Below are positions 50,301 through 62,531 of a stretch of DNA of 64,000 nucleotides, one piece after another. The notes under the pieces are model-generated. The model worked only from the letters and a program-made list of their open reading frames with translations, searched no databases and had not been told where the DNA came from. Source of the DNA: Certhia americana (Eukaryota > Chordata > Aves > Passeriformes > Certhiidae); the NCBI GenBank assembly GCA_018697195.1, contig CM031870.1, forward strand, positions 10,800,198 to 10,864,197, in the 5' to 3' direction. The translations under genes were made by a program, and so were the position numbers. Each line of letters begins with the position of its first letter. Within the stretch, counting starts at the first letter, position 1.

Positions 50301-53300
50301 CAGTAAGAAAAGTGCTTCCTGGCTTTTAATAGTACAAGGCAGCCCTTCTTTTAAAAGAAAATAAGAACCGCACCCTGTAATTGTTTACCCAAATCACAAT
50401 CTTCCCATGTTACATTCAAAACCTATTTACTTTAAGTAATCCATTTCATTTTGTTTTGTGGGAACCAGACATATTCTGATTCAGAATTGAGTTCCAGAAA
50501 TTCCCTCCACATAAACACTTGATCCTGAAAACTCCTTGTCTTAGCTGTAAACAGAGCCACTTCGGGTGCAACAGAAGAATAACAAAAAAAATTGCTCATT
50601 TTGGGGATTTCTAACTCAACAGCAGTAAACCTCTAAAAAGCCCCATCCACCAACTCTAGTGCTGATGCTCTAGTGCCAGCTTCTATACTCCCAAAGAATC
50701 AAACTCCTGCATGTCACACCAGCACCAGCCAGCTCAACTTTTTAACAGCATTCTCAGCATGATTTCCTTTGACAAAAAGGATTTGTACAAAGATGTGCAG
50801 TGATTTACAAAGTTTAGTTTTGGTTTTCAAGTTTAAGAAGAAAATTGAAATAGAGTGTTCCACTCCAAATCCACTGATAGCACACTTTAAGAAGAAAACC
50901 GTACCATTGCTATTCTTTCACAATTGCTGTTAATTAATAGTCCTTTGTCTAATGACAATAAATCTGGACCCATGTACTGAATGTCTGAACTGGCCCCAGA
51001 TGTGAAAGGCAGTGCTTGAAATGAGCAAGGGGTTCACCAAGTGTCAACATGAAGCACCTTGGAAAAGGTGTTTTTGCATAATAGAGCAACCAAAGATTGG
51101 GAAAACAAACTTCCAAAGCAGCACCAGTGTGTACAACCTTCACTAAAGCAAAACCTGGTTATCTAAGCTATCAGCTGAGCAGCACTGGGGGTGATTGCCA
51201 CTATGTCCTACTGCCCAGGTTTCCCCTATGGTTCCAATTTGATGCAAAAGTTGAGAGCTGTATGAGGTTCTGTAAAATAAATAATTCAGAAGGTTATTAA
51301 GGTTGTACAGTTCACAATGCAAAACTTTGTAGGCACCAGGTAACTGGTTCCTTTTCCAAACTGAGAGAGGCTGTTTTGTGTATACATATGTAATGAGAAA
51401 ATAGTCTTGAATTTCAAGAAATAACTGATCACAGTCATCTATCAAGCGAGGACTACTCAAGCTGGAGGCTCAGAGATCTGGGTACATAGCACAGACTTCT
51501 GCTTCTGGCTGTGATGTCTGGCAACAATAAGCAGACTGCTATCCTCACAAGGGATCAAGTGCGGAGGGTTTCACTGTCTCCCTGTGCTCTGGTTCAGTGC
51601 TTAACACCATAATTGTCTCTGCATTTGCTTCCTCCAGCTGCCAGTCTAAGTTCTGCGCAATCCCTGCAGTCTGGTGATGCAGCAGGCTCAACACAGACAC
51701 TTTCTGGACTGAATCCAGAGAGCTTTTATTTTATTTTCACCATTAGAATAACCAGATGAGCATAGTTATACTTAACACCACTGCAAGTGCTTGTCTGCAT
51801 ATCCCTGCTCTGTCCTCTCCAGAGCCCCCTGCAAGTTAGTGGCAAGAGACTTCACCCTGACTAAAGGTGCTAGTGCCATTTGCGTGCAGAGTGTTGGTCA
51901 GGTGCATCAGAGGTGTAACAGCCAAATATAAATGGGTTGGACATTTCTAAAGGAACTTTAAATTTTGTTTTTCTCTATATATAAATAAAACATCAACTGC
52001 TGATTTATACAATATGACACTCCTGGCTCCCAGTTTGAGATCCAGAGCAAACCCTGGCAATCACATGCAGCTCAGAGCCACCTGGAAGCCTGGCAATAGC
52101 ACATCTCAGCCCCCTGGGCAGAGCACTGTGGTGCTCACTCCCAGCACAGGAACTGTAGGCTGGAGTAAAGAAGAAACACATCTGGCCCTATGGATATCTG
52201 TGAGGCAGACAGAGAGCAGACGTGGATGATTGTGGTCTCCCTGACACCTGCCCTTGAAAATTAAACAGATGTTGGAATTGCTATGGCTCTGCACAGTCCC
52301 CCAAAGGCCAAGAGTAGTCCCTGGGTTCCTGGGACTGTCCCAAAGCACAGCCTCACAGCATGGGCAGGTCGAGGCTCATTGGACACTTGTCTTGGATTGT
52401 CAAGGAGCTGAAGAAGACTGATCCCTGATGTTAGAGCAAATCTCTGCCAATTTTTTAACCAAAGAGAAGACAAACCTTTCTAATTAAATCATTTAAATAT
52501 TTTGTTTATCATGAGGAAAAGCTATTCTTCTCCTTTCCTCAAATTTCTGTACTTTTGGATGCAGATGAACTATTTTTCCTGAAAGTTCTCTAAAATATTT
52601 AGCCTGAAGCAAATATTTGCATAAAAACTTTTAGTGTGAATAATTAAAACCTGGCAAGAGAAAATGCCAAATGTTGGACTACCTTAAGAGTAAGCAGTGT
52701 TACCAACTCCATCTGCAACAGACACTTGCATAACATTTTATGAAACCCTTTAGGGCAGAAAAAATTGCACTTTCTCTGCTGACATAATAATAATTTTGTA
52801 TATGAAAGTGCTACAAATCTTCTAAGTTAGAGATGTCACTGGTAAAAAGCAAACAAGGACCAGAAAAGATCATAGCTCTACTTCCCAAACATCATGATAT
52901 AGCTGCTGCACAAAATCTGCATGTAAAATGCCTCTGGGAACAGCAGAAAAGCAGCCTGGTTTTCAGACAGCAATCCGCAAAACAGAGACATGCTTTTTAT
53001 GCTTTTATTTAAAAAAAGAAAATAAATTTTGCATGAAAAGTCTTAAGTTAAAGACTTTTTTATTTGAGCACTGATTTTATTAAATGTGGATGTGACTTGA
53101 TTTCTAAGTGAACAATTAAATGTTATATGTATGAGATGCATCAGAATGGTACATATGCAGACAGCATTTAATACATCAGTGAATGTTACCAGAATGTTAC
53201 CATAGATTGCCTTAGTTTATTATTAAAGAACTCTGAGCCACTGACTAATCATTTATTAGATTTTATAGGAATAAATTACTTATAGGCAATGTATATGTGT

Positions 53301-53439
53301 ACATATATATATATATATATAAAGGTATTCTTTCAATCACTTGCAACCAAACATTTGATGGATTAAATGAATCAAAAAAACCCCCTCCACAAAACAACTA
53401 AACCAAAAAAAAAAGCTGTCCATGAAGACATAGTAAAGG
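50301..53439. other. unique non-coding DNA with an (AT)n tract
   Basis: AT-rich with GC-richer patches at 51480-51700 and 52015-52380, neither matching a repeat I know. An AT dinucleotide run of 19 bases lies at 53303-53321. Frames up to 105 codons look random. Confidence 0.5.
53303..53321. repeat. (AT)n microsatellite
   Basis: A short pure AT dinucleotide run just upstream of the old CR1 fragment. Confidence 0.9.
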
Positions 53440-53615
53440 ACAGGGTTTATAAGCCACGCCTCTCCACAGAATTACAGGTTCTCTTTAAAGATGGGTTAGA
53501 TAAATATCTTTTGTGAAAAGCTTAAATGTCTTGCTGATCCTGCCTTAGGATAGGAGAGGATTAGCCAACCCCCTTGAGGTTGCCTTCCATCAGAACTGTC
53601 TATAATGCTATGTTT
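53440..53615 (+). mobile_element. old CR1 LINE 3'-end fragment
   Basis: The final part of a diverged CR1 in sense orientation: TTTAAAGATGGGTTAGATAA at about 53485, TGCTGATCCTGCCTTAGGAT near 53532, the block AGCCAACCCCCTTGAGGTTGCCTTCC near 53561, and a TATAATGCTATG end near 53601, which corresponds to the usual CCTATAATTCTATG terminus. The more 5' part was not recognised. It resembles the turtle-like CR1 at 35815 more than the younger copy at 6085. Confidence 0.7.
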
Positions 53616-55339
53616 GTAAAATGTTAGGGATTATATTGGCAATAAGACTGTCTCCTGTTAGAACAAGACCTTAAAGAGACGAATTAACGACTCTGACTAA
53701 TTGGATAATGCAGCAAAGGATGGGTCAGCCACATTCTGTATGGAGGTTGAGCCCTGGTCCTGTTTGGGTTTAGCAAGCTGGCACTGCACTGCACTACAGC
53801 TGGCTCTTGGCTGCACAGATTGAGAAGTTGTGGCCAGCACTGGTGTTTGGGAACTTGATCCTCCGAAGGTCATTTCCTAATAAATGCAGCAGCGAGGATG
53901 GCCCCTCCCTGTTGCCTGGTGCACGGAGCTCTGTTCAGAGGTAAGCATGGCCTATTCTGCACATGTGGGTTGAGAATATCAGCTTTGATGTGCTGTGACA
54001 GTGTGGGAGGTGACCTTTCCCCTTGCTTGCTCTTCACATCATTTGCTCTGATACAGCAGCAGCCGAGTGCAGACTGAGAAGGAATCAGCACTTGCATGGT
54101 GTGAAAGCAGCTGCTGCAGGAGCAAGCTGTGCTGGAGGGTGCCTGGCTGCTCCCTCAAAGGGATACCACAGTAGCCACAGCAAGAGCTCTCTTGTTTTCC
54201 AAGGACAAGGTGTATGTTTAAAGCCTCAGTGGGACCAGCAGCCTGGCTGCACTCCAGGAACTTTTCCCTCTCACATGGGGACAGGGCCATGCCCCTCTCA
54301 GGCTGCCTGCCACCAAGGGTGCAATTAGCACCCAAATGACTGCAGGGTAGGCTCTCCTGCTACTCTCATCTTGTCAAAGCCTCAGTGCAAAACTCCCTTT
54401 TCTCTCTTCAAGTCCCAGCCCAACCAGCCTAAGCAGAGCCTGGCCTTGAGCATCCTTGAACAATTCAATATATTTTCCAGTTAGTCACAGACAACACCAT
54501 GGCACTTAACTCATCACCTCAAGGTCCTTTCCATAGAGAGGCAGGCTTTTTTTGCAAAGATATCCATTAACATTTGACAGACTGAGCCTTATAGCAAATG
54601 TTCTGGATGGACCCCAGCAGGTGATCAAAGTGTTCCTCTCTCCCACTGCAGGCTCTGCTGGCCTTACAAACACTTAGGTAAGGACCCCAAATCTTTGCTT
54701 CTGTGCCATTATTTCTCCTGTTTTCAATAAACCAGGGTCTCAGTGGGGCTTTTTATTTCTTACAGGCACTTGATTGCATTTAGCCTTTTACCGCTTTAGT
54801 GAACCAATTTTCAATCAACTTAAAAATTAATTCCAAATGCAGGGTCCATAATTAAAAAGAAACAGTTAGTCCTTTGTGACAATCTGAGTCCAAAATTATG
54901 CTTCTAAATTATTTGGACAATCATTTAGGGGGGACAAAAAATATCTCTTTCCCAAGTCTGATTACATCAATGCTCTAAAGAAACATTTCTTGCTTAGGTC
55001 TGATTTCCCTGGTGGTTGTGATATAAACCTTGAACTTCTTAAATGTCACTTATTTTATATGATTTTTCTGTTTACCCTTTTAAAATGAAAAGTTGTTCTC
55101 TAGTATTTATGTCTGTTTGAAAATTAGATATCATGGGCAATCCAGTGCTGCAAATGCATTTCTGTTAGCTTAAGCTTACTAAGCACGTACCATAAAAAGA
55201 GAAAATAAAAATATGCCTACTCTTGCTTTTTCAGTCTTTCCTTTTTTTGTTGTAATGTCGACCAATTTTAAACAAACTACTCAAATAAGTTTTTATGGTT
55301 TGATTCTTACCAGGGTAAGAAATTTAAACTAGTTACTAC
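53616..55339. other. unique non-coding DNA, nothing recognised
   Basis: GC-richer around 53700-54420, AT-rich afterwards. Frames of 75-101 codons on both strands at 53870-54335 sit in the GC-richer part and look random. No repeat family was recognised. Confidence 0.45.
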
Positions 55340-55620
55340 TTTGCCTTTGGTGAGCAATCGAAGGATTTATGGGCCTGCTTTTAACTCTCCATTGTTGCCA
55401 AGGGTTAATTAATTTCACTCCAGCATGTGGTCCTCCCCGAACTCTCCTCCTGTGGCATCACCTTGCGGCAGGCAGTGGCTTGCAAACATTATAATCTTTT
55501 CAGAAGACCTTTTGACAGTAATGAAATTAAATTGACCTGTGTTGCATCTGGTCTCTGAATTAAGATGGCAAGATTTGTAGACATCAGTTTGGACTGGAGA
55601 AGCATAGCCCAACTCCCCAG
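55340..55620. promoter_or_regulatory. candidate conserved non-coding element
   Basis: Motifs include a SOX-type CCATTGTTG at 55389-55397, a palindromic TTAATTAA at 55405-55412, and TTTTGACAG at 55510-55518, the same 9-mer as in the TGACAG inverted repeat at 45379. AATGAAATTAAATTGACC follows. Sequence complexity is high and no repeat family fits. The regulatory role is inferred. Confidence 0.35.
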
Positions 55621-56199
55621 ATCATGCTGAATTTAAAACAATTTTCTTTTTTCCTTAATAATTTTACAAAATCTTTCCAAAAGGCCATCCCTCTTAACAC
55701 AGAAAAGGCAAAACAAGTTTATCATACTGAACAGGCACATATGAATTACCTCTGTGTTTATAACCTGTGCTTGTAGTTATTTTATATCAGTGAAAAAAAA
55801 GTGAGTTAATTTTGAAGTTAGCCTATATGGCAAAATAGTTTTGGAGAATTGTAGAGAATGTTCATGTTCTATTTGAGTCTGGGAAGATACAGCAGCCAGG
55901 AAGAGAATTCATTAAAATAAAATGCAAAAAGATCTTGTTATTTTTACCTAAGGAGATGAGTCTGTATGCCTCTAATAACTTCTGAGACTAAAAAAGTTCC
56001 ATTTCAAAGTTTATAGCATGAGGAAGATCTCTGGGATGGGCATTCCCAAAGATTTGGTAAAGAAGGGACTAAACTCAATTTCCGATCATGCATGTGGTTC
56101 TTTCTCTGGTCAGTGATCACTACAATTGAATCTCAGACTAAAAGAAAATAGGTTTTTCCCCATCTCTCTGTGCAATTTAAGTTGCAAACTAACAGAAAT
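55621..56199. other. AT-rich non-coding DNA
   Basis: No gene, repeat or motif cluster recognised between two candidate elements. Confidence 0.45.
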
Positions 56200-56410
56200 T
56201 CCCACCAGTGTCAACCACTTAATTCTACTTGATTACCTGCTGTATTAATATGATGATTTGCTCATTTGAACACATTGATCTGTTGATTCAGTTTTAATTG
56301 CAACCTTGATTTGATCACTGTGTTGCTCCACTCTTAATTACCTCAGAGATACTACCTAAGATTGGCTCAGTTTTATGCTGTTTTAATTTCATAGCTCCTT
56401 GCTTATTCTA
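56200..56410. promoter_or_regulatory. candidate conserved non-coding element
   Basis: A run of closely spaced homeodomain-like cores: TTGATTACC near 56229, ATTAAT near 56244, TAATTG at 56295-56300, TTAATTA at 56334-56340 and TTTTAATT near 56382, with repeated TTGAT steps between. No simple repeat or transposon. The call is from motif density only. Confidence 0.28.
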
Positions 56411-58385
56411 AGTTTTCAATCCTGAAGTGGGACACCAGTCCTGAAGCAACACAGCTCATGAACGCAAAGAAAAAATATTTGCAAGTCACTGCTGATACTT
56501 CCAAATGAGCAGCCAAGTCCATTCCATAGAAATCATTGGAAGCACCTTCTATTTAATTTTTAAATAGGGAACCTAAAAGATCTGTCTGAACCTCCCCTCC
56601 TTGGGAATGTGTTTGAAAATTAGATTTCCACTTTGGGATTCAAAGGAAATATGAATTTTAGGTAATGATTTCTGAGTTTCATGAGCAGTAATCCCAAGAT
56701 TATTATTCCCTAAGAAATAATAAATAAATAACACTTGATAGAATTTTTTACTCTTCTTGAACCCTTACATAACCCTCCCTTAAGACAAAATTTCTACTGA
56801 AACACAGAGAAAAAAGAAATGAAGTTTGATAGAAGACGTCTGTTGAATAAAAACCTTAAGGTCACTTTTTTTGTGTAGATTCATATGAAGAGCCAAACCC
56901 CTCAAAGGGCCTTACAGGAGTCATAATTAACTTTCATTGTCTCAAAGCCCAGGGCAGAAAGAAATTGAACCAAGGGTGAGAAAAGAAAGGTCAGGGATAA
57001 AGTGTTGCGTGAAATGTCACACACTAAGCAGGAATGGCATGCCGACATATTTGCCAGTTTAGTGAAAAAGCATAAATGCTCATTTTTCACCTGTTGAACA
57101 CAAGGGCAAGGAGGAGTAGAATAGTGTAGGATAAAACAATGAGAACAAAGGGCCTCTGAGAGATCAAGATGTCATCCAGTGTGCTTTGTCACCTGGCATA
57201 CCTAAAAACCAGTAGCTAGAACTAAGGTGAAACTTTAGAAGTTTGAGACTTGCCACCTTCCATGAACATGAAGCTATTTTGGGAAGCACCAAGGAAGAAA
57301 CTCTTACAAATTTTAAGGCAAGAACTTCAGCACAGTTACTTTTTTGTGCAGCTGTGGGAGGTTCAGGCAACATACACCTCCTTTTGTACTTCCTTCTGTG
57401 AATAATTCAATGCCCTAGTCTGCTGGACAGCCAAAGCAACTAGAGTATCTGAGGCAGTATGCTGACATGTGTGTATCACAGTGCAGTGCTGCAATCTCAG
57501 TCAGGTTTGACTGGACTGAGGGTGGCTATAATTAATGGGACAGGAATGATGAAGTAGGCAGGGATGGATTTTAATTGTTGGAGGAAGTCATGTTCCAAGG
57601 GCAGATTCCAAAAGACCATGGGGTCTATACATAGAGCTACCTGAGAGCAGGTACCCAATCCTGTAGGCAGAACAGGGACTTGACCATATATGTAGGCAGA
57701 ACCAGAATCATGACCCACCCCAGGGTAATTTCACCAGCATCCCCTCAGCACCCTGCCTCCCATGGCATCAGGTTAATGTTGTCTGTGTAAGGAGCCCAGG
57801 TTATTATTTATCCCATCTAATTTGGTTCTCACATGTGTGTATTAGTGTGGTGGAAAAATATAATAAACCAGTATTTATTTGCTTCACTAAAATTTGCTGT
57901 GTGACTTTGCCTTGGTCATATCACCAGAATTTCCTTAATTTTCTATATTTTTTCTGGCAAACTCTTGTTTAAAATTTGTGATTTTTCACCTCTTGAGAAT
58001 ATCTGGTAGGGACTTCTCCTCTGCACTAAAACAGAGTAATGGAACCTAGGACCTGGGGTGTAAGAAGGGTCTAGGGCCATTATTCAATTACAGGAGGTGA
58101 GGGGGAAATCTGAGCTACCAGCAGCTTGTACAGGGGCTTAACACAACATTTCTCAGCCCTCCTCAGTGGGATTTGCTTTTGTCTGTTCCAAGATAGACTG
58201 TGCTGCAGGAGGCTGAACTCTGCTCCCCCTGAGCAAGGCAGCACTGATTCTACTGCCTGCTGGGTCCTGCAGCACTGGGATGTGCCCTGGGCTGCCCTCA
58301 ACTCACAAAGCAGCCCCCACATGCACTGGAGATGCTCAGGCTCTTCAAAAGGCACAAAAATTGTCCCCACATTTCCTCTGCCAGG
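56411..58385. other. unique non-coding DNA, nothing recognised
   Basis: AT-rich to 57150, mixed afterwards, GC-richer at 58080-58385. The 126-codon minus-strand frame and 115-codon plus-strand frame at 58080-58473 overlap each other and look like chance frames. Confidence 0.45.
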
Positions 58386-58455
58386 TCTGTCTCTTGCTCT
58401 GTTTGTACCTACCTGGCATAATGGGGTCTCCAGGCACTGCGCTGCTAATAATAAC
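58386..58455 (-). repeat. possible ancient sauropsid repeat fragment
   Basis: On the minus strand the text GCGCAGTGCCTGGAGACCCC, continuing ATTATGCCAGGTAGGTACAAACAGAGCAAGAGACAG, resembles an abundant old interspersed repeat in turtle and crocodilian sequences (..GCGCCTAGGAGCCCC.. CCATTGTGCTAGG.. TGTACAAACACA..). I cannot name its class with certainty. Only the central 70 bases align well by eye. Confidence 0.45.
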
Positions 58456-58734
58456 TTCAAAGTACCTTTTTAAAGTTTAAGGGTTGAGCTTGAAAACAAC
58501 TCCTACACATGACATCTTTTAAAGATAGCAGTCAGTGGACTAGAGAATATTGACAATTGCAGTACCAGGATAAGTAAACAAGTCTCTGTGGATTTGATAG
58601 CCCAATAAATATCCATTATTGCTTGTTGCCAGGTTATGTGCCTGAAAATGAAAATGAGGAAAGAACAGTTCTTAATGGCTGATAGCAAAAATAATCGAGT
58701 CTTATCTAAATCAAACTTTATTGGCCTGGATGAA
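58456..58734. other. AT-rich non-coding DNA
   Basis: Nothing recognised in this short interval. Confidence 0.45.
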
Positions 58735-59100
58735 TTATTTTTGGCCTCCTATAATCAAAGCTGAAAATTCACCTGTCAGGCACAGTATGGTAAAACTCAT
58801 TAGAGCCTCACCATGTGCTGTTATGAAATTGCTCCATATGGCAGTGCATGATTGTTTATTTACTAGATTCAAAGATAGGCAGATTTCAGAAATATAAAAA
58901 AATAAATTATTATTTTCAAATTCCTTCAAGGCAAAAGTGTATATGCTGAAGTTCCAGACTTCTGTAATGGAAATATTTCACTTGTAGAAGGAATTCTGCC
59001 TTGTGCTGCAGTGAAGCTATTGATCAGGCAATTGGCAATCCTCAAGTGTGAGGACTCATTAAAGCAAAGGTATATGAATCATTTTTTAATGACATTCCTT
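58735..59100. promoter_or_regulatory. candidate conserved non-coding element
   Basis: Contains ATCAAAG (TCF/LEF type) near 58755, a second TTCAAAG near 58867, CAAGTG (NK2-type) inside a CCTCA/TGAGG inverted repeat near 59040-59053, and CATTAAAG near 59057. No repeat family fits. The regulatory assignment is inference. Confidence 0.28.
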
Positions 59101-59194
59101 TGCTTTCAGCAGCTTAGCATGTGTCCTGGTTTCAGTGGATGCACTGTAATTTAGGCAAGCTGTCTACAGACTTCAGCCATTACTCTTACCATAT

Positions 59195-59420
59195 GTTTTC
59201 TTCAAAAATTACCATGCACTGAGGCCTGCTCGCTGCAGTTGTGGAGCGAGGTGCACTCACTCCGCTGTATCAGCACGTTAACATTACTTGAAAAAGCAAG
59301 AGTAATGTGCTTATAAAAAGAAATTCCCAATTAGCAAGTTTAGTGCATGTGTATTAACTTGGATTAAATACATTCCAATTATGGGCAGCTCATTATTAAA
59401 ACTACAGCCAGCTGTTTGCC
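59195..59420. promoter_or_regulatory. candidate conserved non-coding element with two inverted repeats
   Basis: Two small stem-forming repeats lie side by side: CTCGCT/AGCGAG at 59229-59234 and 59245-59250, and ACATTACT/AGTAATGT at 59281-59288 and 59301-59308. The first contains CpGs in an otherwise CpG-poor region. TTAACTTGGATTAAATAC near 59354 and CATTATTAAAAC near 59391 add homeodomain-like cores. No transposon was recognised. Confidence 0.32.
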
Positions 59421-62078
59421 AGAAATGTGAGATCTGGTAAACAAGACTTTCCCTATTTCCCTGCAAAAGATCCCAGGTTATTTCCTCTTCTCATTGGTTC
59501 CCAAACAAGAACAACACTGCAGTACAAAAACTGCAGCTCTGCCACACGATATATACATTTCAAAGCAGAAAAATGACAGGAAGTGTGGTGAGTTGGTTAA
59601 AATACAAGGAAAGTCAGATGTTAAAGGCCAGCAGAGCTTGCAGGCTCAGGAACAGTTTGGGAAACAGGCTGTTTAACAGCTTCCCTTACTAAGAACACTG
59701 GGGGAAAAAAAATTACTGAAACATGGAGGATTTCATTCTTCTAGTTCCATATATTTTGATGGCCTCAGGTTCAAGTGACTCATGTACATGTCTTGGCTTT
59801 ATTGTGCTTAACAGTTACACTTTTCAGGTGTCCCAGTTTCTGGGACCTTTCAGAGTGGGCTCAGATTACAGACAAACATGCATTTATCTTAAACCTTAAA
59901 TATTAAATGTTTTAATAAGCAGACACAAAAAGAAGTGAAAGGATACAAGATATGTTTTCTGTAGCACCCTTAACTTCATTGTGTCACCTTAAAAATATCT
60001 ATTTAAAAATACAAGTCACATTTTCAACTTATCCCATGATCCAGTTATTTCAATGGAAGTTAATTACTGAAGTAGTATTTAAATGCTTCTGAACTGCAAA
60101 ATATCCTTGGAAGTTTCAAAACATGACCTGTGTACAATGAGAGGATTTTTCATCAACGCCTTGTTTTTAGGCATACATTTTGGGGAGAATGGTGTTATGC
60201 CGGGAGGCCACCAGTAACATGGACTTTTGTACTGCTGTATCTACAGGAAAACAGGTGCTCAGAGAGCACCAGCAGTCTAGGGGGTGTGTGTATGTGTGTG
60301 TGTGTGTGTGTGTGTAATCTGTTAAATTCGACTTTTGTTCCATCATCAATCAGATGAATGGCAAAATCCAGGATCTGTTCCCCACTGATGATACAACAGA
60401 AGCAGAAAACCAAGGACCTCTCTCAGAGTGGAGATGGAGGAGCTGGTGGCTGCAGGGAAATATAACAAACAGCAGCAAACAACACTTGCTTTTGATGCCT
60501 GTGTTCACCCAAAGCCCAGCTGAATGCAAACTTTAATTTCTAGAAAAAGGATTTATTTTTCAGCCCTCCGCCTGCACAAACAGCCCAGCTGGGGCTGCGC
60601 CAAGCTGAACCATGCCAGGAAACTGCTGCTGTCTGTTCACAGGCCTTTTAGGTCTGTGATATTTCAATTATATTTGTACAGTGCCAAAATCTAACAAAAG
60701 AAAGGGAGTAAATGTAATTAAAGAGAAAAAAAATTTATAAGAATTGCTAATATAACGTATTTCATTCAGATACTGCTTTAAGCCCTGCTTTAAGCTCTAG
60801 GACAGAGGACACACATGGCCAGCTCAGGTGGAGGTCTCAGCGTGGTGCTCAGGTGACCTGCAACCATCACACCAGTCCAGAAGTCCCAGAAAAAAAGCAG
60901 GAAGATTCTTCTTCACTATTTAAACACAGAAAAAAATTGAGATTGTATTCCTGAGTCCTACCTTTAGCGTCCCATAGTTGCTTGAAGCGGCTTCCTTGTT
61001 CCTACCCTTGAACTGAGAGTACTAGTGAAGGAGGAATTTAGCATATCAAAGGAATACATGGAAAATGGATGGACCTCTGCACTGAAATTTTTGGACACAG
61101 ATAAACATGGGAATTTTTAAATCTTACATGAGAAGGCAGCAACTTCAGCTGTCCCCAGGTGTAATTTTGGTCTGACAAAAATACTCTTATTTCCAACAGT
61201 AGATGGGTTTAGCATCTTAGGTGTGGGTAAGACAGATGCAGAATCTGTACTGAATTATGGAATACCAATTCTTTGTATTACTTGAAAAAAATCCCCACAG
61301 GCAACCAGCATTTTCCCAGCACAAAAAAAAAACAAACAAAAAACCAATCCAAGCTAGTGATAACTGAAACAGAAGATACATCTGAAGGACACCTCTTTTT
61401 CTTCTATGAATATCTCTCTGATACTACTCTTTTCAAAATCAGAAGAAAGAGGATAATTAAGAACTGCAAGGAAATACCACTCATAAAATCATAGCACTTG
61501 GGGGTTTATAAAAGAGGAGAAAAATACTTGTATCAAATATGGACCAAAGACAGAGCACTAGAGGGTTAGGGAAAAGATAATCCTATTGTAGGCAGTCACA
61601 CACTTTCACACTGTCATTAGGAAATTCTGTTTAGTAGACAAAGAGTTTAGTGGCTCAGGGGATACTGCTATAAAGGTTTTCAGCATTGTTTGTGCATAAT
61701 CTATGTATAACATTCAACTTGGGAATGAGATATGATGTAGAAAATTGCTTTTGCAGTCCTTCAAGCCAATAATTTAGCTCTGCAACCTTAATTTATAAGG
61801 GAAAAAGGAAGGTAGTTGGAACATGAATTTGGATCACCGTCAGATTTAGGAATGAAAGTAATTAATGCTTCCGTGAAACTCCCCTGATAGTTATTTTTGG
61901 ATTCAAAATCTTTAAAGAAAAGTTTTAATTTAGGGGCAGAAGCTCATTATATTCTCAAAAGAATCCTGCTGTACTAAATCATTCTGTCTCCAATTCATAG
62001 CCCCACATTCCCTCTGTACAAAAAGCTCCTTCACTGATAAAGCAGCAAATTATTTCCCACCTCAACTACTGAAACTTT
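59421..62078. other. unique non-coding DNA with a (TG)n tract
   Basis: AT-rich sequence with one TG microsatellite at 60284-60315 and a GC-richer spot at 60560-60650. No gene or repeat family was recognised. Frames of 60-75 codons look random. Confidence 0.5.
60284..60315. repeat. (TG)n microsatellite
   Basis: About 32 bases of TG dinucleotide with one TATG interruption. Confidence 0.95.
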
Positions 62079-62527
62079 TGATGCCTTTTCAAGGCTGACC
62101 TGGAACAGAGACTAGACAGAGCAAAAGGATCAAGTAGGGATTTATTAAAAGGCCTCAATGGATACACCTGGACCACACAAGAGCCCAGCTGGATTACACC
62201 CAAAGTGCACCCCAAAATGGTGACAAAATTGATGCCTGATCACGAGGTCTCACATTTTTATAAGTTCGGGTCCATAAGTATATTAGAGTCAATTGTCCAA
62301 CCACAGCTTCAGGTTATGAAGTTCCATCCTCCTTGTTTTTCCTTCTCACTTCACCATTGTTTTTGTTCTGGGGCCTGAAAGCTGACCTTGGTACCAAACT
62401 AGAGACAGAACTGTTTTGTTTATCTACTCTGTGAAGGAAGCTTAGTAGCACTCAATATGAAACTTAAAACTACCCACCAAAACAACACAGAATCTAAAAA
62501 ATATAAAAGCTAAAACTTAAGGCATCA
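62079..62527 (-). mobile_element. solo LTR of an endogenous retrovirus, 4-bp target duplication
   Basis: A 449-bp minus-strand LTR with exact ends. TGATGCC (62079-62085) and GGCATCA (62521-62527) form a perfect 7-bp terminal inverted repeat. It is flanked by CTTT at 62075-62078 and CTTT at 62528-62531, a 4-bp target-site duplication. The minus-strand AATAAA is at 62141-62146, about 60 bases inside the 3' end. The text TTTATTAAAAGGCCTCAATG and CTTCAGGTTATGAAGTTCCA resembles an LTR family I associate with passerines. A 4-bp duplication is usual for gammaretrovirus-like integrases. No internal sequence remains, so this is a solo LTR left by recombination. Confidence 0.88.
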
Positions 62528-62531
62528 CTTT

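Noticed and set aside
59113..59127. TGTCCTGGTTTCAGT resembling the start of avian LTRs
   Set aside because: The match stops after about 15 bases and no polyadenylation signal or opposite end follows at LTR distance.
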